DNA of 64,000 nucleotides from CATQHD01 sp965243165 (GCA_965243165.1 OZ251535.1:372001-436000), one strand, 5' to 3'; counted from the stretch's first letter, positions 24,502-32,947 are shown. The notes: generated from the letters alone by a model not told the origin. Numbers and translations: made by a program.

Positions 24502-25473
24502 TTACTTGAGATCCAAAGCGCCCGCCGTCAGCGAAATGTTCTCGGACAATCCGGCCAGCTGCGCTTTGAGCAGGTCTATGGTGCCGTTGCTGATGGTCGC
24601 CGCCGGGCAGAGGGGAGATGGGTAGGGGTCGTTCTCCTGGCAATAGAGAACCCAGCCGTCCCCGTCCCGCAGATCGGCCAGAGTGGCGTCCAGCTCATCG
24701 AATCCGGCGTTGATGCGCTCCAGCAGTTCCGGATCCGCTTCCTCCAAGGCGGGGGTCAACAGTTCGACCACAGCCTGGGCGCCTTCCAGGTTGGCGTTGA
24801 AATCCCAGAGGTCGGTCTTGGAATAGCGATCCTCTTCCCCGGTGATCTTACCCTGCGACACCTCCTCCACCAACTCGGCCGCCCCCACGGCCACCGCCGC
24901 CGGAGGCAGCTCCAAGCCGGTCATCTCCTCTTTGAGGATTTGCAGGTCGGCGTCCAGCCGGTCGGCGAACGGGGCCCCGCCCTCGGTGGTTTCCAACTCG
25001 AAGAGGATGTATTCGAGACGGTGCCAACCGGTGAACTCAGGGTCGTCGGGGCCGGCGAAGTCGTCCACCCGGCTGTCTACCGCCCCGTCTATTTCTTCGA
25101 TCAATCCGGCGATCGGTTCGATCCGCTCCCACTCCACCCGGGCCGGGGCGTATGCACTGCGGGCGGCTTCCAGGTCCCCGGCCCGCACCGCGTTGGTGAA
25201 CACCAGGTTGTTGGCGATCATGGCATCGATCTGCTCCGTTACGTATTCCTTGTACTGCTCGACCGCCTGCTGCACCAGCGGATTGTCGGTACCCCCCTCG
25301 AACTCTTCCAGCGACAGCCCGGTGGCCGATCCCGAGCCGCTGGCCGAGGCCGAACCCGAGATGGAGTCCCCGCCGATGGTGCGCACCTCCGCCCCGTCGT
25401 CGCCTCCGCACGCGGCCGCGGCCAACGCCAACACCGCCGCCAAAAACGCCGCTTTTCTGATGGTCATAGGCAT
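24502..25473 (-). CDS. efeO: EfeO/EfeM-type periplasmic iron-binding lipoprotein (imelysin domain)
   Basis: A 323-residue lipoprotein: the signal peptide ends in LALAAAAC, a lipobox with the cysteine to be lipidated, followed by a serine/glycine-rich linker. The rest is an imelysin/M75 domain with the metal-binding motif GWHRLEYILF, close to the family HxxE site. There is no N-terminal cupredoxin domain, so it is the short EfeM form. It would capture iron outside the membrane and pass it to the EfeU permease; no efeU gene is present here. An IdeR-like box overlaps the promoter upstream. The ribosome site is AGGAGGG. Confidence 0.87.
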   Translation of the reverse strand: MPMTIRKAAFLAAVLALAAAACGGDDGAEVRTIGGDSISGSASASGSGSATGLSLEEFEGGTDNPLVQQAVEQYKEYVTEQIDAMIANNLVFTNAVRAGDLEAARSAYAPARVEWERIEPIAGLIEEIDGAVDSRVDDFAGPDDPEFTGWHRLEYILFELETTEGGAPFADRLDADLQILKEEMTGLELPPAAVAVGAAELVEEVSQGKITGEEDRYSKTDLWDFNANLEGAQAVVELLTPALEEADPELLERINAGFDELDATLADLRDGDGWVLYCQENDPYPSPLCPAATISNGTIDLLKAQLAGLSENISLTAGALDLK

Positions 25474-25499
25474 GAACAGCCCTCCTGATCCGATGTTTG

Positions 25500-25530
25500 T
25501 TAGGTTACCCTAATATTTTATCTTAGGCAA
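25500..25530 (-). promoter_or_regulatory. efeO-efeB promoter with IdeR/DtxR-like iron box
   Basis: On the minus strand, TTGCCT (25530-25525) and TAACCT (25507-25502) are separated by exactly 17 bases, a plausible -35/-10 pair. The 19 bases 25518-25500 read on that strand agree at 14 of 19 positions with the mycobacterial IdeR consensus (TTAGGTTAGGCTAACCTAA) and cover the -10 box. Iron-loaded repressor would block transcription. A DtxR-family gene lies at 60534. Confidence 0.7.
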
Positions 25531-25817
25531 TGCGAACTGATTCGTATTCTGGGCGCTCGACCGGCGAAGCCCGCCGGACGGGGATGCCGGGGGAAGGCAG
25601 AACCCGGCAAGCCCGATGCGGCCGAACGGGTTGACGGACAGGGTGCGGCGCCGCCTCCGGCGATGGTGTTCGAGCATGGACCGATGCGCCGCGGCCGCGG
25701 CGGGCCGAGGCGGCGGACGCGGGTCGGGCGGTCCCTTTCCGCAGGAGGCCGGCAGGTGCTAACTTTCTCAACTGTGATCCAGAGGATGGATATAGGAAGT
25801 ATGAGGAGGACCGCGCC
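25531..25817. other. Divergent spacer between iron and molybdenum hydroxylase operons
   Basis: High-GC sequence with no recognisable gene or riboswitch. Near its right end are TATAGG at about 25793 and a strong ribosome site AGGAGGA (25804-25810), which sets the TTG start of the next gene. Confidence 0.5.
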
Positions 25818-26684
25818 TTGAAGTACACCGCCCCCGCCTCCGTCGAAGAGGCCGTCTCGGTTCTGGCCGCCGGCGGCGCGCAGGTGTACGCGGGGGCCAC
25901 CGACTTCATCCCTCAGCTGCGGATGGGCCTCCCCGAGCCGGAGTGCGCGGTGGACCTGAAGCGTATCGACCGGTTGGTCGATATTCGTCTGGACGGGGGG
26001 GCCTGGGTGATCGGCGCCGCCGTCCCGTCCGTCCGCCTCACCGAAGAGGAGCAGCTGGCCGCCGACCTGCCGGGGTTGGTGGAAGCCGCCGCCCTGATCG
26101 GGTCGGACCAGATTCAGAGCCGGGCCAGCCTGGGGGGCAACCTCTGCAACGCCTCCCCGGCCGCCGACAGCGTTCCGGCCATGGTGGTCAACGAAGGCCG
26201 GGCGGTGATCGCCGGCCCCGCCGGGGAGAGGACCGTTCCGGTCGGCTCGGTGGTCACCGGGCCCGGGCAGACTTCGCTGGCTCCGGGGGAGCTCGTGGTG
26301 GAGCTCGAGTTCGACCGCCCGCCCGCCCGCACCTCCGACGCCTATCTGCGGTTCATTCCCCGCACCGAGATGGACATCGCGGTGGCCGGGGCCGCCGCCC
26401 GCCTGTCGCTCGACGAAGCGGGGCGGTGCACTGCCGCCGCCGTAGCCTTGGGGGCGGTGGCGCCCACCGCGGTCAGGGTTCCGGACGCAGAAGCCGCCTT
26501 GACGGGGCGGCCCCTCACCGACGAAGCGCTGGCGCAGGCGGCGGCGGCGTGCGGGGCCGCCTGCAGCCCCATCGACGACAAGCGGGGCACCAAGGCGTAC
26601 CGCCGCCGGGTGGCCGGGGTGCTGGCAGTCAGGGCCCTGAAGCTGGCCGCCGCCCGAGCCGCCGCCCGCCGGGGCCCGCGATGA
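25818..26684 (+). CDS. Molybdenum hydroxylase (xanthine dehydrogenase family), FAD-binding subunit
   Basis: A 288-residue medium subunit that passes electrons from the iron-sulfur subunit to FAD. The FAD loops are visible as YAGATDFIPQLR near the start and ASLGGNLCNASPAADS near residue 110, followed by the CO_deh_flav C-terminal domain. The start codon is TTG, chosen because AGGAGGA lies seven bases upstream and the protein then opens KYTAPASVEEAV, the normal family start; the ATG at 25801 is out of frame. It heads a three-subunit operon (gap of 28 bases to the next gene). The family includes xanthine, nicotinate and aldehyde oxidisers; this one cannot be assigned a substrate. Confidence 0.9.
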   Translation: MKYTAPASVEEAVSVLAAGGAQVYAGATDFIPQLRMGLPEPECAVDLKRIDRLVDIRLDGGAWVIGAAVPSVRLTEEEQLAADLPGLVEAAALIGSDQIQSRASLGGNLCNASPAADSVPAMVVNEGRAVIAGPAGERTVPVGSVVTGPGQTSLAPGELVVELEFDRPPARTSDAYLRFIPRTEMDIAVAGAAARLSLDEAGRCTAAAVALGAVAPTAVRVPDAEAALTGRPLTDEALAQAAAACGAACSPIDDKRGTKAYRRRVAGVLAVRALKLAAARAAARRGPR

Positions 26685-26712
26685 GCACTATCCGACAGAC
26701 GAGGACACCCGC

Positions 26713-27210
26713 ATGAGCAGCACCCCCGTAACCTGCACCATCAACGGCGACCAAGTCGAGTTCCTGTGCCAGGGGCATCAGACGCTGCTCGACGCCCTCC
26801 GCGATGCGGCGGGCCTGACCGGGGTCAAGGAGGGCTGCGCCACCGGCGACTGCGGCGCTTGTTCGGTGATCCTCGACGGGCGGCTCACCTGCTCGTGCCT
26901 GGTATTGGCGCCGGAGGCGGACGGCGCCGACATCGTTACGGTCGAGGGCATGGCAGGCCCCGGCGGGCTTCATCCTCTGCAGGAGGCCTTCCTGGAGGGG
27001 GCGGCCCTGCAGTGCGGGGTATGCACCCCCGGGTTCTTGGTGGCGGGGAAGGCTCTGCTGGACCGCAACCCCGACCCCACCGAGGAGCAGGTGCGCTACG
27101 CCGTCGCCGGGAACCTGTGCCGGTGCACCGGCTATGACAAGATCGTGCGGTCGATACTGGCCGCGGCCGCTGACATGAGGGCGGCTTCGGAGCTGAAGGA
27201 GAAGGTGTGA
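26713..27210 (+). CDS. Molybdenum hydroxylase, [2Fe-2S] subunit
   Basis: A 165-residue small subunit with both [2Fe-2S] clusters. The N-terminal plant-ferredoxin-type cluster uses cysteines in GCATGDCGACSV and the later LTCSC; the C-terminal helical cluster uses CGVCTPGF and GNLCRCTGY. All eight cysteines expected for the family are present. It passes electrons from the molybdenum centre to the FAD subunit. The last four bases overlap the GTG start of the large subunit, indicating translational coupling. Confidence 0.95.
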   Translation: MSSTPVTCTINGDQVEFLCQGHQTLLDALRDAAGLTGVKEGCATGDCGACSVILDGRLTCSCLVLAPEADGADIVTVEGMAGPGGLHPLQEAFLEGAALQCGVCTPGFLVAGKALLDRNPDPTEEQVRYAVAGNLCRCTGYDKIVRSILAAAADMRAASELKEKV

Positions 27211-29495
27211 CTGCAGCAACCGGTTCTACTATCACGGTCGACCCCGACCCCGGTTACAAGTGGGTGGGGACCCGCCCCGTCCGCCATGACGGCCTCGACA
27301 AGGTGACCGGCCGCGCCCGCTTCGGGGCTGACCTGTCCCTGCCGGGGATGCTGATCGGAGCGGTGCTCCGCTCGCCCCACCCCCACGCCCGCATCCGGTC
27401 GATCGACGTTTCCGCCGCCGAAGCCATGGAAGGCGTGAAGGCGGTGGTTACGGGTGATGACTTCCCGTTGCTGGAAGCGGAGGCGGGCGCGGGCGGGGAA
27501 GGAGAGGTGGATTACCGCGACCTGTGCCGCAACATCATGGCCCGTGACAAGGTGCTCTACGAGGGCCACGCCGTGGCGGCGGCGGCGGCCACCTCGCGCC
27601 GGGCGGCGCTGGCGGCCTTGGAGGCCGTAGCGGTCGACTACGAGGTGCTGCCCCATGTGGTGGACGTGGAAGAGGCGATGGCGCCCGGCGCCCCGGTGCT
27701 CCACGAGGACATGTTCACCGAGGGGGTCGATCCGGCCCCCGAGTCGCCCTCCAACATCGCCTCCCGCTGCCTGTACGAAAGGGGCGATGTTGCGGCGGGC
27801 TTCGCCGAGGCGGATGCGGTGGTGGAGCGGGAGTTCACCACCCGCCCCGTCCATCAGGGCTACATCGAGCCGCATGCGGCGGTGGCCGACGCCGGGGAGG
27901 ACGGGCGCTCGGTGATCTGGTGCTCCTCCCAGGGGCATTTCATGGTGAGGACCTACACGGCGAAGCTTCTCGGATGGGAGCCGTCGCAGATCAAGGTGAT
28001 TCCGGCCGAGATCGGCGGCGGGTTCGGAGGCAAGACCACCGTGTACATCGAGCCGGTGGCGGCGCTGCTGTCGAAGAAGGCCGGGCGCCCGGTCAAGATG
28101 GTCATGACCAGAGACGAGGTGTTCAGAGGGACCGGGCCGACCTCCGGTTCCAAGATGCGGGTCAAGTTGGGGGCGCGCCGGGACGGCAAGCTGGTCGCCG
28201 CCGAGGCCTGGCTGGCCTATCAGGCGGGAGCTTTCAAGGGGTCTCCGGTGCAGATGGGCGTCATGTGCATGCTCGCCCCCTACGACGTCCCCAACTTCCG
28301 GCTCGAGGGCTTCGACGTGGTGAACAACATGCCGAAGACGGCCGCCTACCGGGCGCCGGGCGCTCCGATATCGGCCTTCGCCTCCGAGACCCTCCTCGAC
28401 GAGCTGGCCAGGAAGCTGGAGATGGATCCTCTGGAGTTCCGGCTCCGCAATGCGGCCGAAGAGGGTACGCAGGCGGTCTACGGGCCCCGCCACCGCCGGA
28501 TCGGATACCGCGAGACGGTGGAGGCGCTGGCCGGCCACCCCCACTATTCGGCGCCGCTGGGCCCCAATCAGGGCCGGGGGGCGGCCAGCGGGTTCTGGTT
28601 CAACTTCGGCTCCAACTCGAGCGCCACCGTGCACATCAACGAGGACGGCGGCGCAACGGTCATGACCGGCAGCCCCGACATCGGAGGCAGCCGGGCGTCG
28701 ATGGCGTTGATGGCGGCCGAGGAGCTGGGAATCGACGTCTACCGGATCACCCCGGTCGTGGCCGACACCGAATCGGTCGGATTCACGGACATGACCGGGG
28801 GCAGCCGGGTCACCCACGCCACCGGAATGGCGGTGATCGAAGCCTGCCGCAAGGTGGTGGCCGATCTGCGGGCCAGGGCGGCCAAGATCTGGGGGGTGGA
28901 TGCGGACGAGGTGGAATGGGTGGACGGACGGGCCCAGCACGTCGATGGCGGCCGGCCCCCCCTCACCACCGAGGAGCTGGCCGGCTCGGCGGCTCAGACG
29001 GGCGGCCCCATCACCGCCTCCGCTTCGCTCAACGCCCGGGGGGCGGGGGCGGCCTTCTCGACCCAGGTGTGCGACGTGGAGGTGGACCCCGAAACCGGGG
29101 CGGTGACCATCCTCCGCTACACCACCGCCCAAGACGCAGGCCGCGCTATCCATCCGAGCTACGTGGAAGGGCAGATGCAGGGCGGCGTGGTGCAGGGCAT
29201 CGGCTGGGCGCTCAACGAGGAGTACATCTTCGACCGCGAGGGGGTCATGGAGAATCCGGGGTTCCTCGATTACCGGATGCCGGTGGCCTCCGACCTGCCG
29301 ATGATCGACACGGTGATAGTGGAGGTACCCAATCCGGGCCACCCCTACGGGGTGCGGGGGGTGGGCGAGGTGGGCATCGTCCCGCCCATGGCGGCCGTGG
29401 CCAACGCCGTCTACGACGCCGTCGGCTGCCGGATGGAAGAGCTGCCCATGTCGCCCCCCAAGGTGCTGGCCGCCATCGAAGCCAACGGGGATTAG
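27207..29495 (+). CDS. Molybdenum hydroxylase, molybdopterin-binding large subunit (not CODH)
   Basis: A 762-residue catalytic subunit of the xanthine dehydrogenase/aldehyde oxidase family. It opens with the hammerhead domain (VGTRPVRHDGLDKVTGRARF) and contains EIGGGFGGKT, and near the C-terminus GVGEVG with the catalytic glutamate. The active-site loop reads AYRAPGAP, unlike the AYxCSFR of form I CO dehydrogenase found in the gene at 40695, so this enzyme hydroxylates a heterocycle or aldehyde rather than CO. The GTG start at 27207 overlaps the upstream stop. The MoaD-like gene starts seven bases after its stop. Confidence 0.92.
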   Translation: MTAATGSTITVDPDPGYKWVGTRPVRHDGLDKVTGRARFGADLSLPGMLIGAVLRSPHPHARIRSIDVSAAEAMEGVKAVVTGDDFPLLEAEAGAGGEGEVDYRDLCRNIMARDKVLYEGHAVAAAAATSRRAALAALEAVAVDYEVLPHVVDVEEAMAPGAPVLHEDMFTEGVDPAPESPSNIASRCLYERGDVAAGFAEADAVVEREFTTRPVHQGYIEPHAAVADAGEDGRSVIWCSSQGHFMVRTYTAKLLGWEPSQIKVIPAEIGGGFGGKTTVYIEPVAALLSKKAGRPVKMVMTRDEVFRGTGPTSGSKMRVKLGARRDGKLVAAEAWLAYQAGAFKGSPVQMGVMCMLAPYDVPNFRLEGFDVVNNMPKTAAYRAPGAPISAFASETLLDELARKLEMDPLEFRLRNAAEEGTQAVYGPRHRRIGYRETVEALAGHPHYSAPLGPNQGRGAASGFWFNFGSNSSATVHINEDGGATVMTGSPDIGGSRASMALMAAEELGIDVYRITPVVADTESVGFTDMTGGSRVTHATGMAVIEACRKVVADLRARAAKIWGVDADEVEWVDGRAQHVDGGRPPLTTEELAGSAAQTGGPITASASLNARGAGAAFSTQVCDVEVDPETGAVTILRYTTAQDAGRAIHPSYVEGQMQGGVVQGIGWALNEEYIFDREGVMENPGFLDYRMPVASDLPMIDTVIVEVPNPGHPYGVRGVGEVGIVPPMAAVANAVYDAVGCRMEELPMSPPKVLAAIEANGD

Positions 29496-29502
29496 CCGGC
29501 CG

Positions 29503-29751
29503 ATGGCCAGGGTCTTCGTGGGCTCGGCCCTGCGCCGTTTCACCGGGGGGGCGGAAGAGGTCGAGGTCGAGGCCGGCACGGTCCGAGGGTTGATCGACGA
29601 GCTGGAAAAGCGCTTCCCCGGCTTCGGAGAGCAAGTGGCCTCCTCCGGGGCGGCGGTGGCCGTCGACGGGGAGATCATGGCGGACGCCCTCTACGAGCCG
29701 GTGCCGCCCGGCGCCGAAGTCCATTTCCTCCCCCCCATAGGCGGCGGCTGA
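29503..29751 (+). CDS. MoaD/ThiS-like sulfur carrier protein
   Basis: An 82-residue ubiquitin-like protein with the family's C-terminal ending VHFLPPIGGG. The terminal Gly-Gly is adenylated and thiocarboxylated by a MoeB/MoeZ-type enzyme and then donates sulfur, here most likely for molybdopterin. Its position seven bases after the large subunit, in the same operon, suggests a dedicated cofactor supply for this hydroxylase. No MoaE is nearby. The next gene starts eight bases downstream. Confidence 0.85.
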   Translation: MARVFVGSALRRFTGGAEEVEVEAGTVRGLIDELEKRFPGFGEQVASSGAAVAVDGEIMADALYEPVPPGAEVHFLPPIGGG

Positions 29752-29758
29752 AGAACCC

Positions 29759-30940
29759 ATGGCCCGCGACGCGGTCGTCGTCGGCGCCGGCCTCCCCGGT
29801 CTCTTGGCCGCCTGGCGGCTGGCGCAGGGAGGGATGGACGTGGTGGTGCTGGAGCGCCGGACGACGGCGTCGGAGTCCAGCGCGCTGGCTGCCGGCCACG
29901 TACCCCAGGAGTCGATCTCGCCCGTCAACCTGGCCGTCCTCCGCCGGACCCGGGCGGTAGTCGACGAGCTCGACCGGGCCACCGGCGGGGTGGTTCGGTT
30001 CCATGAGGTAGGCGGGCTGCAGCTGGCGGCCGGCCCCGACGGCGCCGAGGTCTTTCGCGCCCGGGCAGAGCAGGCCGCCGGGTTGGGGGCGGCGGGGGAG
30101 TTCCTCACGCCGCAGGAAGCAGCGGCGCGTTGGCCGAACCTGGCCTGCGGTGATCTGGCGGGCGCGTACTACACCGCCGGGGACGGGTTCGTGCGCTCCC
30201 TGAACCTGGCGGCTGCCCTGGCGGAGATGGCCCGGCAGGCAGGGGCGGAGATATGGGAGGGGTGCCCGGCGGAGCGGATAACGTTCGGCGGCGGGCGGGT
30301 GACGGGAGTCGAGGCCGGCGGCGGGGCGGTCTCCGCGCCGAGGGTGCTGGCCGCGGCGGGGGCGTGGTCGGGTCCGCTGCTGGCCCGGAGCGGCCTCCGC
30401 CTCCCCGCCAAGAGCTTCGTGCTGCAGGCGGTGATCCTGGCGGGCGCGGGCGGCTGGGTCGGGCTGCCGTTCCTGTCCGAGTTCGAGGCCGGCTATTACG
30501 CGATGCCCCGCGCCCCCGGGGCGCTCCTGCTGGGCCTCCCGCCCGCCGACGTGGATGTGGACGCGGATCGGTTCTCCCGCCTCCCCGACCCGCAAGCGGC
30601 GGCCCGGTATGTTCAGTTGCTCTGCCGCCGGGTTCCCTCCCTGGAGGGGTCCCGGCTGGCGGGCGGCTGGGCGGGGGTGCTGACCTCCGCCCCGGACGCC
30701 TGGCCGCTGGTGGGCCGCTTCGGACCCGAAGGCCTGTACACAGCAACCGCCTTCGGCGGCGGCGGTGTCCAGCGGGTCGCGGCCGCCGAAGCCGCCGCCC
30801 AGCTGATGCTGGGAGAAGAACCCTTCTACGACATCCGCGCCCAGGAGGCCTCCCGCTTCGACGGCTACGACGGATCCCCCTTCGACTTCCGCGAAGGCCC
30901 CTTCTACTACCGCGACAACCAAACCGCCCAACTCTGGTAG
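29759..30940 (+). CDS. FAD-dependent oxidoreductase (DAO/glycine-oxidase-like)
   Basis: A 393-residue flavoprotein of the D-amino-acid oxidase fold. The Rossmann motif VVVGAGLPGLLAAWRLA binds FAD at the N-terminus, followed by VVLERR. RVLAAAGAWSGPLL and YTATAFGGGGVQ match the later FAD-contact motifs of this family. It is the last gene of the molybdenum hydroxylase operon, eight bases after the MoaD-like gene, and may oxidise an amine or imino product in the same pathway. The substrate is not identifiable. Confidence 0.83.
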   Translation: MARDAVVVGAGLPGLLAAWRLAQGGMDVVVLERRTTASESSALAAGHVPQESISPVNLAVLRRTRAVVDELDRATGGVVRFHEVGGLQLAAGPDGAEVFRARAEQAAGLGAAGEFLTPQEAAARWPNLACGDLAGAYYTAGDGFVRSLNLAAALAEMARQAGAEIWEGCPAERITFGGGRVTGVEAGGGAVSAPRVLAAAGAWSGPLLARSGLRLPAKSFVLQAVILAGAGGWVGLPFLSEFEAGYYAMPRAPGALLLGLPPADVDVDADRFSRLPDPQAAARYVQLLCRRVPSLEGSRLAGGWAGVLTSAPDAWPLVGRFGPEGLYTATAFGGGGVQRVAAAEAAAQLMLGEEPFYDIRAQEASRFDGYDGSPFDFREGPFYYRDNQTAQLW

Positions 30941-30961
30941 CGCCCCGGTCGTACGTGAAAC

Positions 30962-30990
30962 TTGGCAGGAGTCGAAAAGAGTGGTATGCT
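30962..30990 (+). promoter_or_regulatory. Promoter of the AT-rich three-gene operon
   Basis: TTGGCA (30962-30967) and TATGCT (30985-30990) are separated by exactly 17 bases, a close match to a sigma-70-type promoter. The ATG at 30999 lies eight bases after the -10 box, so the transcript probably has no leader. Confidence 0.62.
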
Positions 30991-30998
30991 CCTCAACG

Positions 30999-31778
30999 AT
31001 GGACGATTTGAGCCGCCGCCGCCGCTACAGGAACCCCCCCATTGAAGAGGCCGTTTGTGAGTTGGCCTTTGCGCCTAGACGGACATGGGATCTGACGATT
31101 CCTGGTAAGCTCCATAATGAACTGGGCGATGAATATACAGGTACGCCGCGAGAGCAAAGGATAATAGGTGTAGGATTGGAGGCCCGAGAAGGTACTCCAC
31201 CTCATGTTAAATTAGGCGACGAATTAGCAAAAGTACAGCTCGTAACAAAAAATGGCAAAAGGGGTATAGGAGTTGGGCAGGATTTGCTCAGTGTTCATAT
31301 GTTGCGACCGTATCATGATCCCGATGGTTCTGGACCAAGTGGATGGAGCGAATTCTATGACCGAATAATGGCGGCTTTGAGAGCTTATTGGAAGGTAACA
31401 GAGCCAGTTGGAGTTAATCGAGTGGGTGTTAGATATATAAATATCATAGATATACCATTAGATTCAGATATTGGAATCTATATAAAAAGTGCCCTACCTA
31501 AGGTGGAAGAACTACCCGATAATCTAACCAATTTCTTTAATCGGTTTGAGTACATTTACGATGACGATATCAGATTAATATTGTCTCAGGGGGTTTTGCC
31601 GCCAAGCTCTGATAAATCAATCCCATTGTTACTAGATATTGATGTTATTTGGGGTAGTGTAGAGCCTGCCACGTTAGACTTTTCTATGGATAAAATAAAG
31701 GAATTACATGCTCGTGAGAGGAGGTCATTTGAAGCTGTAATAACTGACAAAAGTAGGGAGCTTTTTGATGTTGAATAA
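30999..31778 (+). CDS. TIGR04255-family protein, first gene of AT-rich operon
   Basis: A 259-residue protein that opens YRNPPIEEAVCELAFAP followed by WDLTIPGKLHNEL, the characteristic start of the sporadically distributed TIGR04255 family. The biochemical role of that family is unknown; members occur in mobile and defence-rich contexts. No catalytic motif or membrane segment is seen. Base composition is far poorer in G+C than the surroundings (17 of 60 bases from 31441), indicating recent transfer. The ATG at 30999 is preferred over an in-frame GTG at 30981 because the -10 box lies between them. Its 3' end overlaps the next gene by 11 bases. Confidence 0.8.
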   Translation: MDDLSRRRRYRNPPIEEAVCELAFAPRRTWDLTIPGKLHNELGDEYTGTPREQRIIGVGLEAREGTPPHVKLGDELAKVQLVTKNGKRGIGVGQDLLSVHMLRPYHDPDGSGPSGWSEFYDRIMAALRAYWKVTEPVGVNRVGVRYINIIDIPLDSDIGIYIKSALPKVEELPDNLTNFFNRFEYIYDDDIRLILSQGVLPPSSDKSIPLLLDIDVIWGSVEPATLDFSMDKIKELHARERRSFEAVITDKSRELFDVE

Positions 31779-32526
31779 GATTCACACGGCTGAGGATAGT
31801 ACTAGGCCTACACGGGTTTTGACCTATGATAACTTAGTTAGCAACAGGGGGCAATCGGGAACTGCTCACCATTATAGAGTTGCCCTAGTCAAAAAAAATC
31901 GATCATTGGCTTTTGGCTCTGCTAAAGGGCCACAAGAGAAAATAGCTGAATCCTACTTGAAACCGTTATGGGGTGGATTAACCGTGAATAGCTTGAGGTT
32001 AATTAGCTTTGTTAGCGACCATCTAAACGTGCGTTTTGAAAGGCAATCTGTAAGTGATACTTCTCTAGAGATGCCACAAAAACTGTCAGCCCTCCTTATT
32101 AGGACAACAGAAGAAAGAAGATTCACAAGAGAATTACAATGGGCTTTTGATAAAGACCCTATAGAGGATGGTATGATTCATCCTGCAGAGAATATCATAG
32201 ATAAGGCATTGGTATCAATAAACGAACTAACAGTGCTGAGTTTATTGAGGGATATCTGCTTGAATCAAGACAACCCAGATTTGGCATCCTCAGTTTTGCG
32301 TTGTGTGGGCCGGAAAGACAACATAGGGACAAGCTCTTGGCGCGTTGCGCTGGTGCGCGAGGGGCTATCGTCAGGTGATTTAGAAATAAGGGATGCAGCT
32401 GCCCAAGCAGCGGATTGGTGGGCAGATTCAGATTCAGAGATCATCAATATTCTTGATGCCCATTCTGAACCAGTATGGTGGCTTCAAAACTATATTAGGG
32501 ATATTATAGATCACCATGTCAAGTAG
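31768..32526 (+). CDS. Unknown protein, second gene of AT-rich operon
   Basis: A 252-residue protein that I do not recognise. The N-terminal half is mixed alpha/beta (TYDNLVSNRGQSGTAHHYRV, SLAFGSAKGPQEK); the C-terminal half looks helical and HEAT-like (DLASSVLRCVGRKDN, EIRDAAAQAADWW). No signal peptide or membrane segment. The ATG at 31768 has GGGAG (31756-31760) at good spacing and lies inside the end of the TIGR04255 gene, so the two are translationally coupled. It shares the low G+C content of its neighbours. The same 11-base overlap recurs with the third gene, which supports the three acting as one system. Confidence 0.75.
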   Translation: MLNKIHTAEDSTRPTRVLTYDNLVSNRGQSGTAHHYRVALVKKNRSLAFGSAKGPQEKIAESYLKPLWGGLTVNSLRLISFVSDHLNVRFERQSVSDTSLEMPQKLSALLIRTTEERRFTRELQWAFDKDPIEDGMIHPAENIIDKALVSINELTVLSLLRDICLNQDNPDLASSVLRCVGRKDNIGTSSWRVALVREGLSSGDLEIRDAAAQAADWWADSDSEIINILDAHSEPVWWLQNYIRDIIDHHVK

Positions 32527-32947
32527 TGAATATCTGGCTAGAGGGATATCGCTCGCTAAGTGGGATGCTAAGCGAAATCATAATAAATGGGGCCTAGGCC
32601 TTGACGAAATATCTGCTGATGCAGTTGTGGACTTGCGTACGAAGAACAATAGTTTATCTCTATGGAAATGCGGCGATGCGACAGAATCTGAAATAGAGGA
32701 GGTAGCCCTGGCTCTTGTCGCGGCAAATAAACATGTTGATAAGCTTGATCTAGCTTGGATACACGAAGATGACTTACGAAGGAATAACCAGAATTACATG
32801 AAAACAAAAGGAGACACACCAGTCATACAATTGACAGACAAGCATATTGACGTAGTACAATTGGACTACAGTCGACTTGGGACGATAGCTCATTGTGTCA
32901 GAACAGCGATTGACAACGGCCAATGTATCCGAGTGCCTAAACCTTGA
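32516..32947 (+). CDS. Unknown small protein, third gene of AT-rich operon
   Basis: A 143-residue soluble protein without recognised domains. It is acidic to neutral with the stretch TESEIEEVALALVAANKHVDKLDL followed by a probable beta segment (TPVIQLTDKHIDVVQLDY). The ATG overlaps the previous stop by 11 bases. After its stop the G+C content rises again and only gene fragments follow, so this marks the end of the transferred operon. It could be the sensor, effector or immunity component of a defence or toxin system; the sequence does not decide. Confidence 0.72.
   Translation: MSSSEYLARGISLAKWDAKRNHNKWGLGLDEISADAVVDLRTKNNSLSLWKCGDATESEIEEVALALVAANKHVDKLDLAWIHEDDLRRNNQNYMKTKGDTPVIQLTDKHIDVVQLDYSRLGTIAHCVRTAIDNGQCIRVPKP

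Noticed and set aside
25531..25817. Molybdenum-cofactor riboswitch upstream of the hydroxylase operon
   Set aside because: I could not match the conserved core or draw the required stems; the region looks like plain GC-rich spacer.
27207..29495. Second CO dehydrogenase
   Set aside because: The active-site loop is AYRAPGAP and lacks the cysteine of AYxCSFR, so CO oxidation by a Mo-Cu centre is not expected.
27132..29678. Very long minus-strand open frame (848 codons) opposite the molybdenum hydroxylase large subunit
   Set aside because: It mirrors a clear gene on the other strand; composition is histidine/arginine/glycine-rich with no domain. High GC leaves few stops in this frame.
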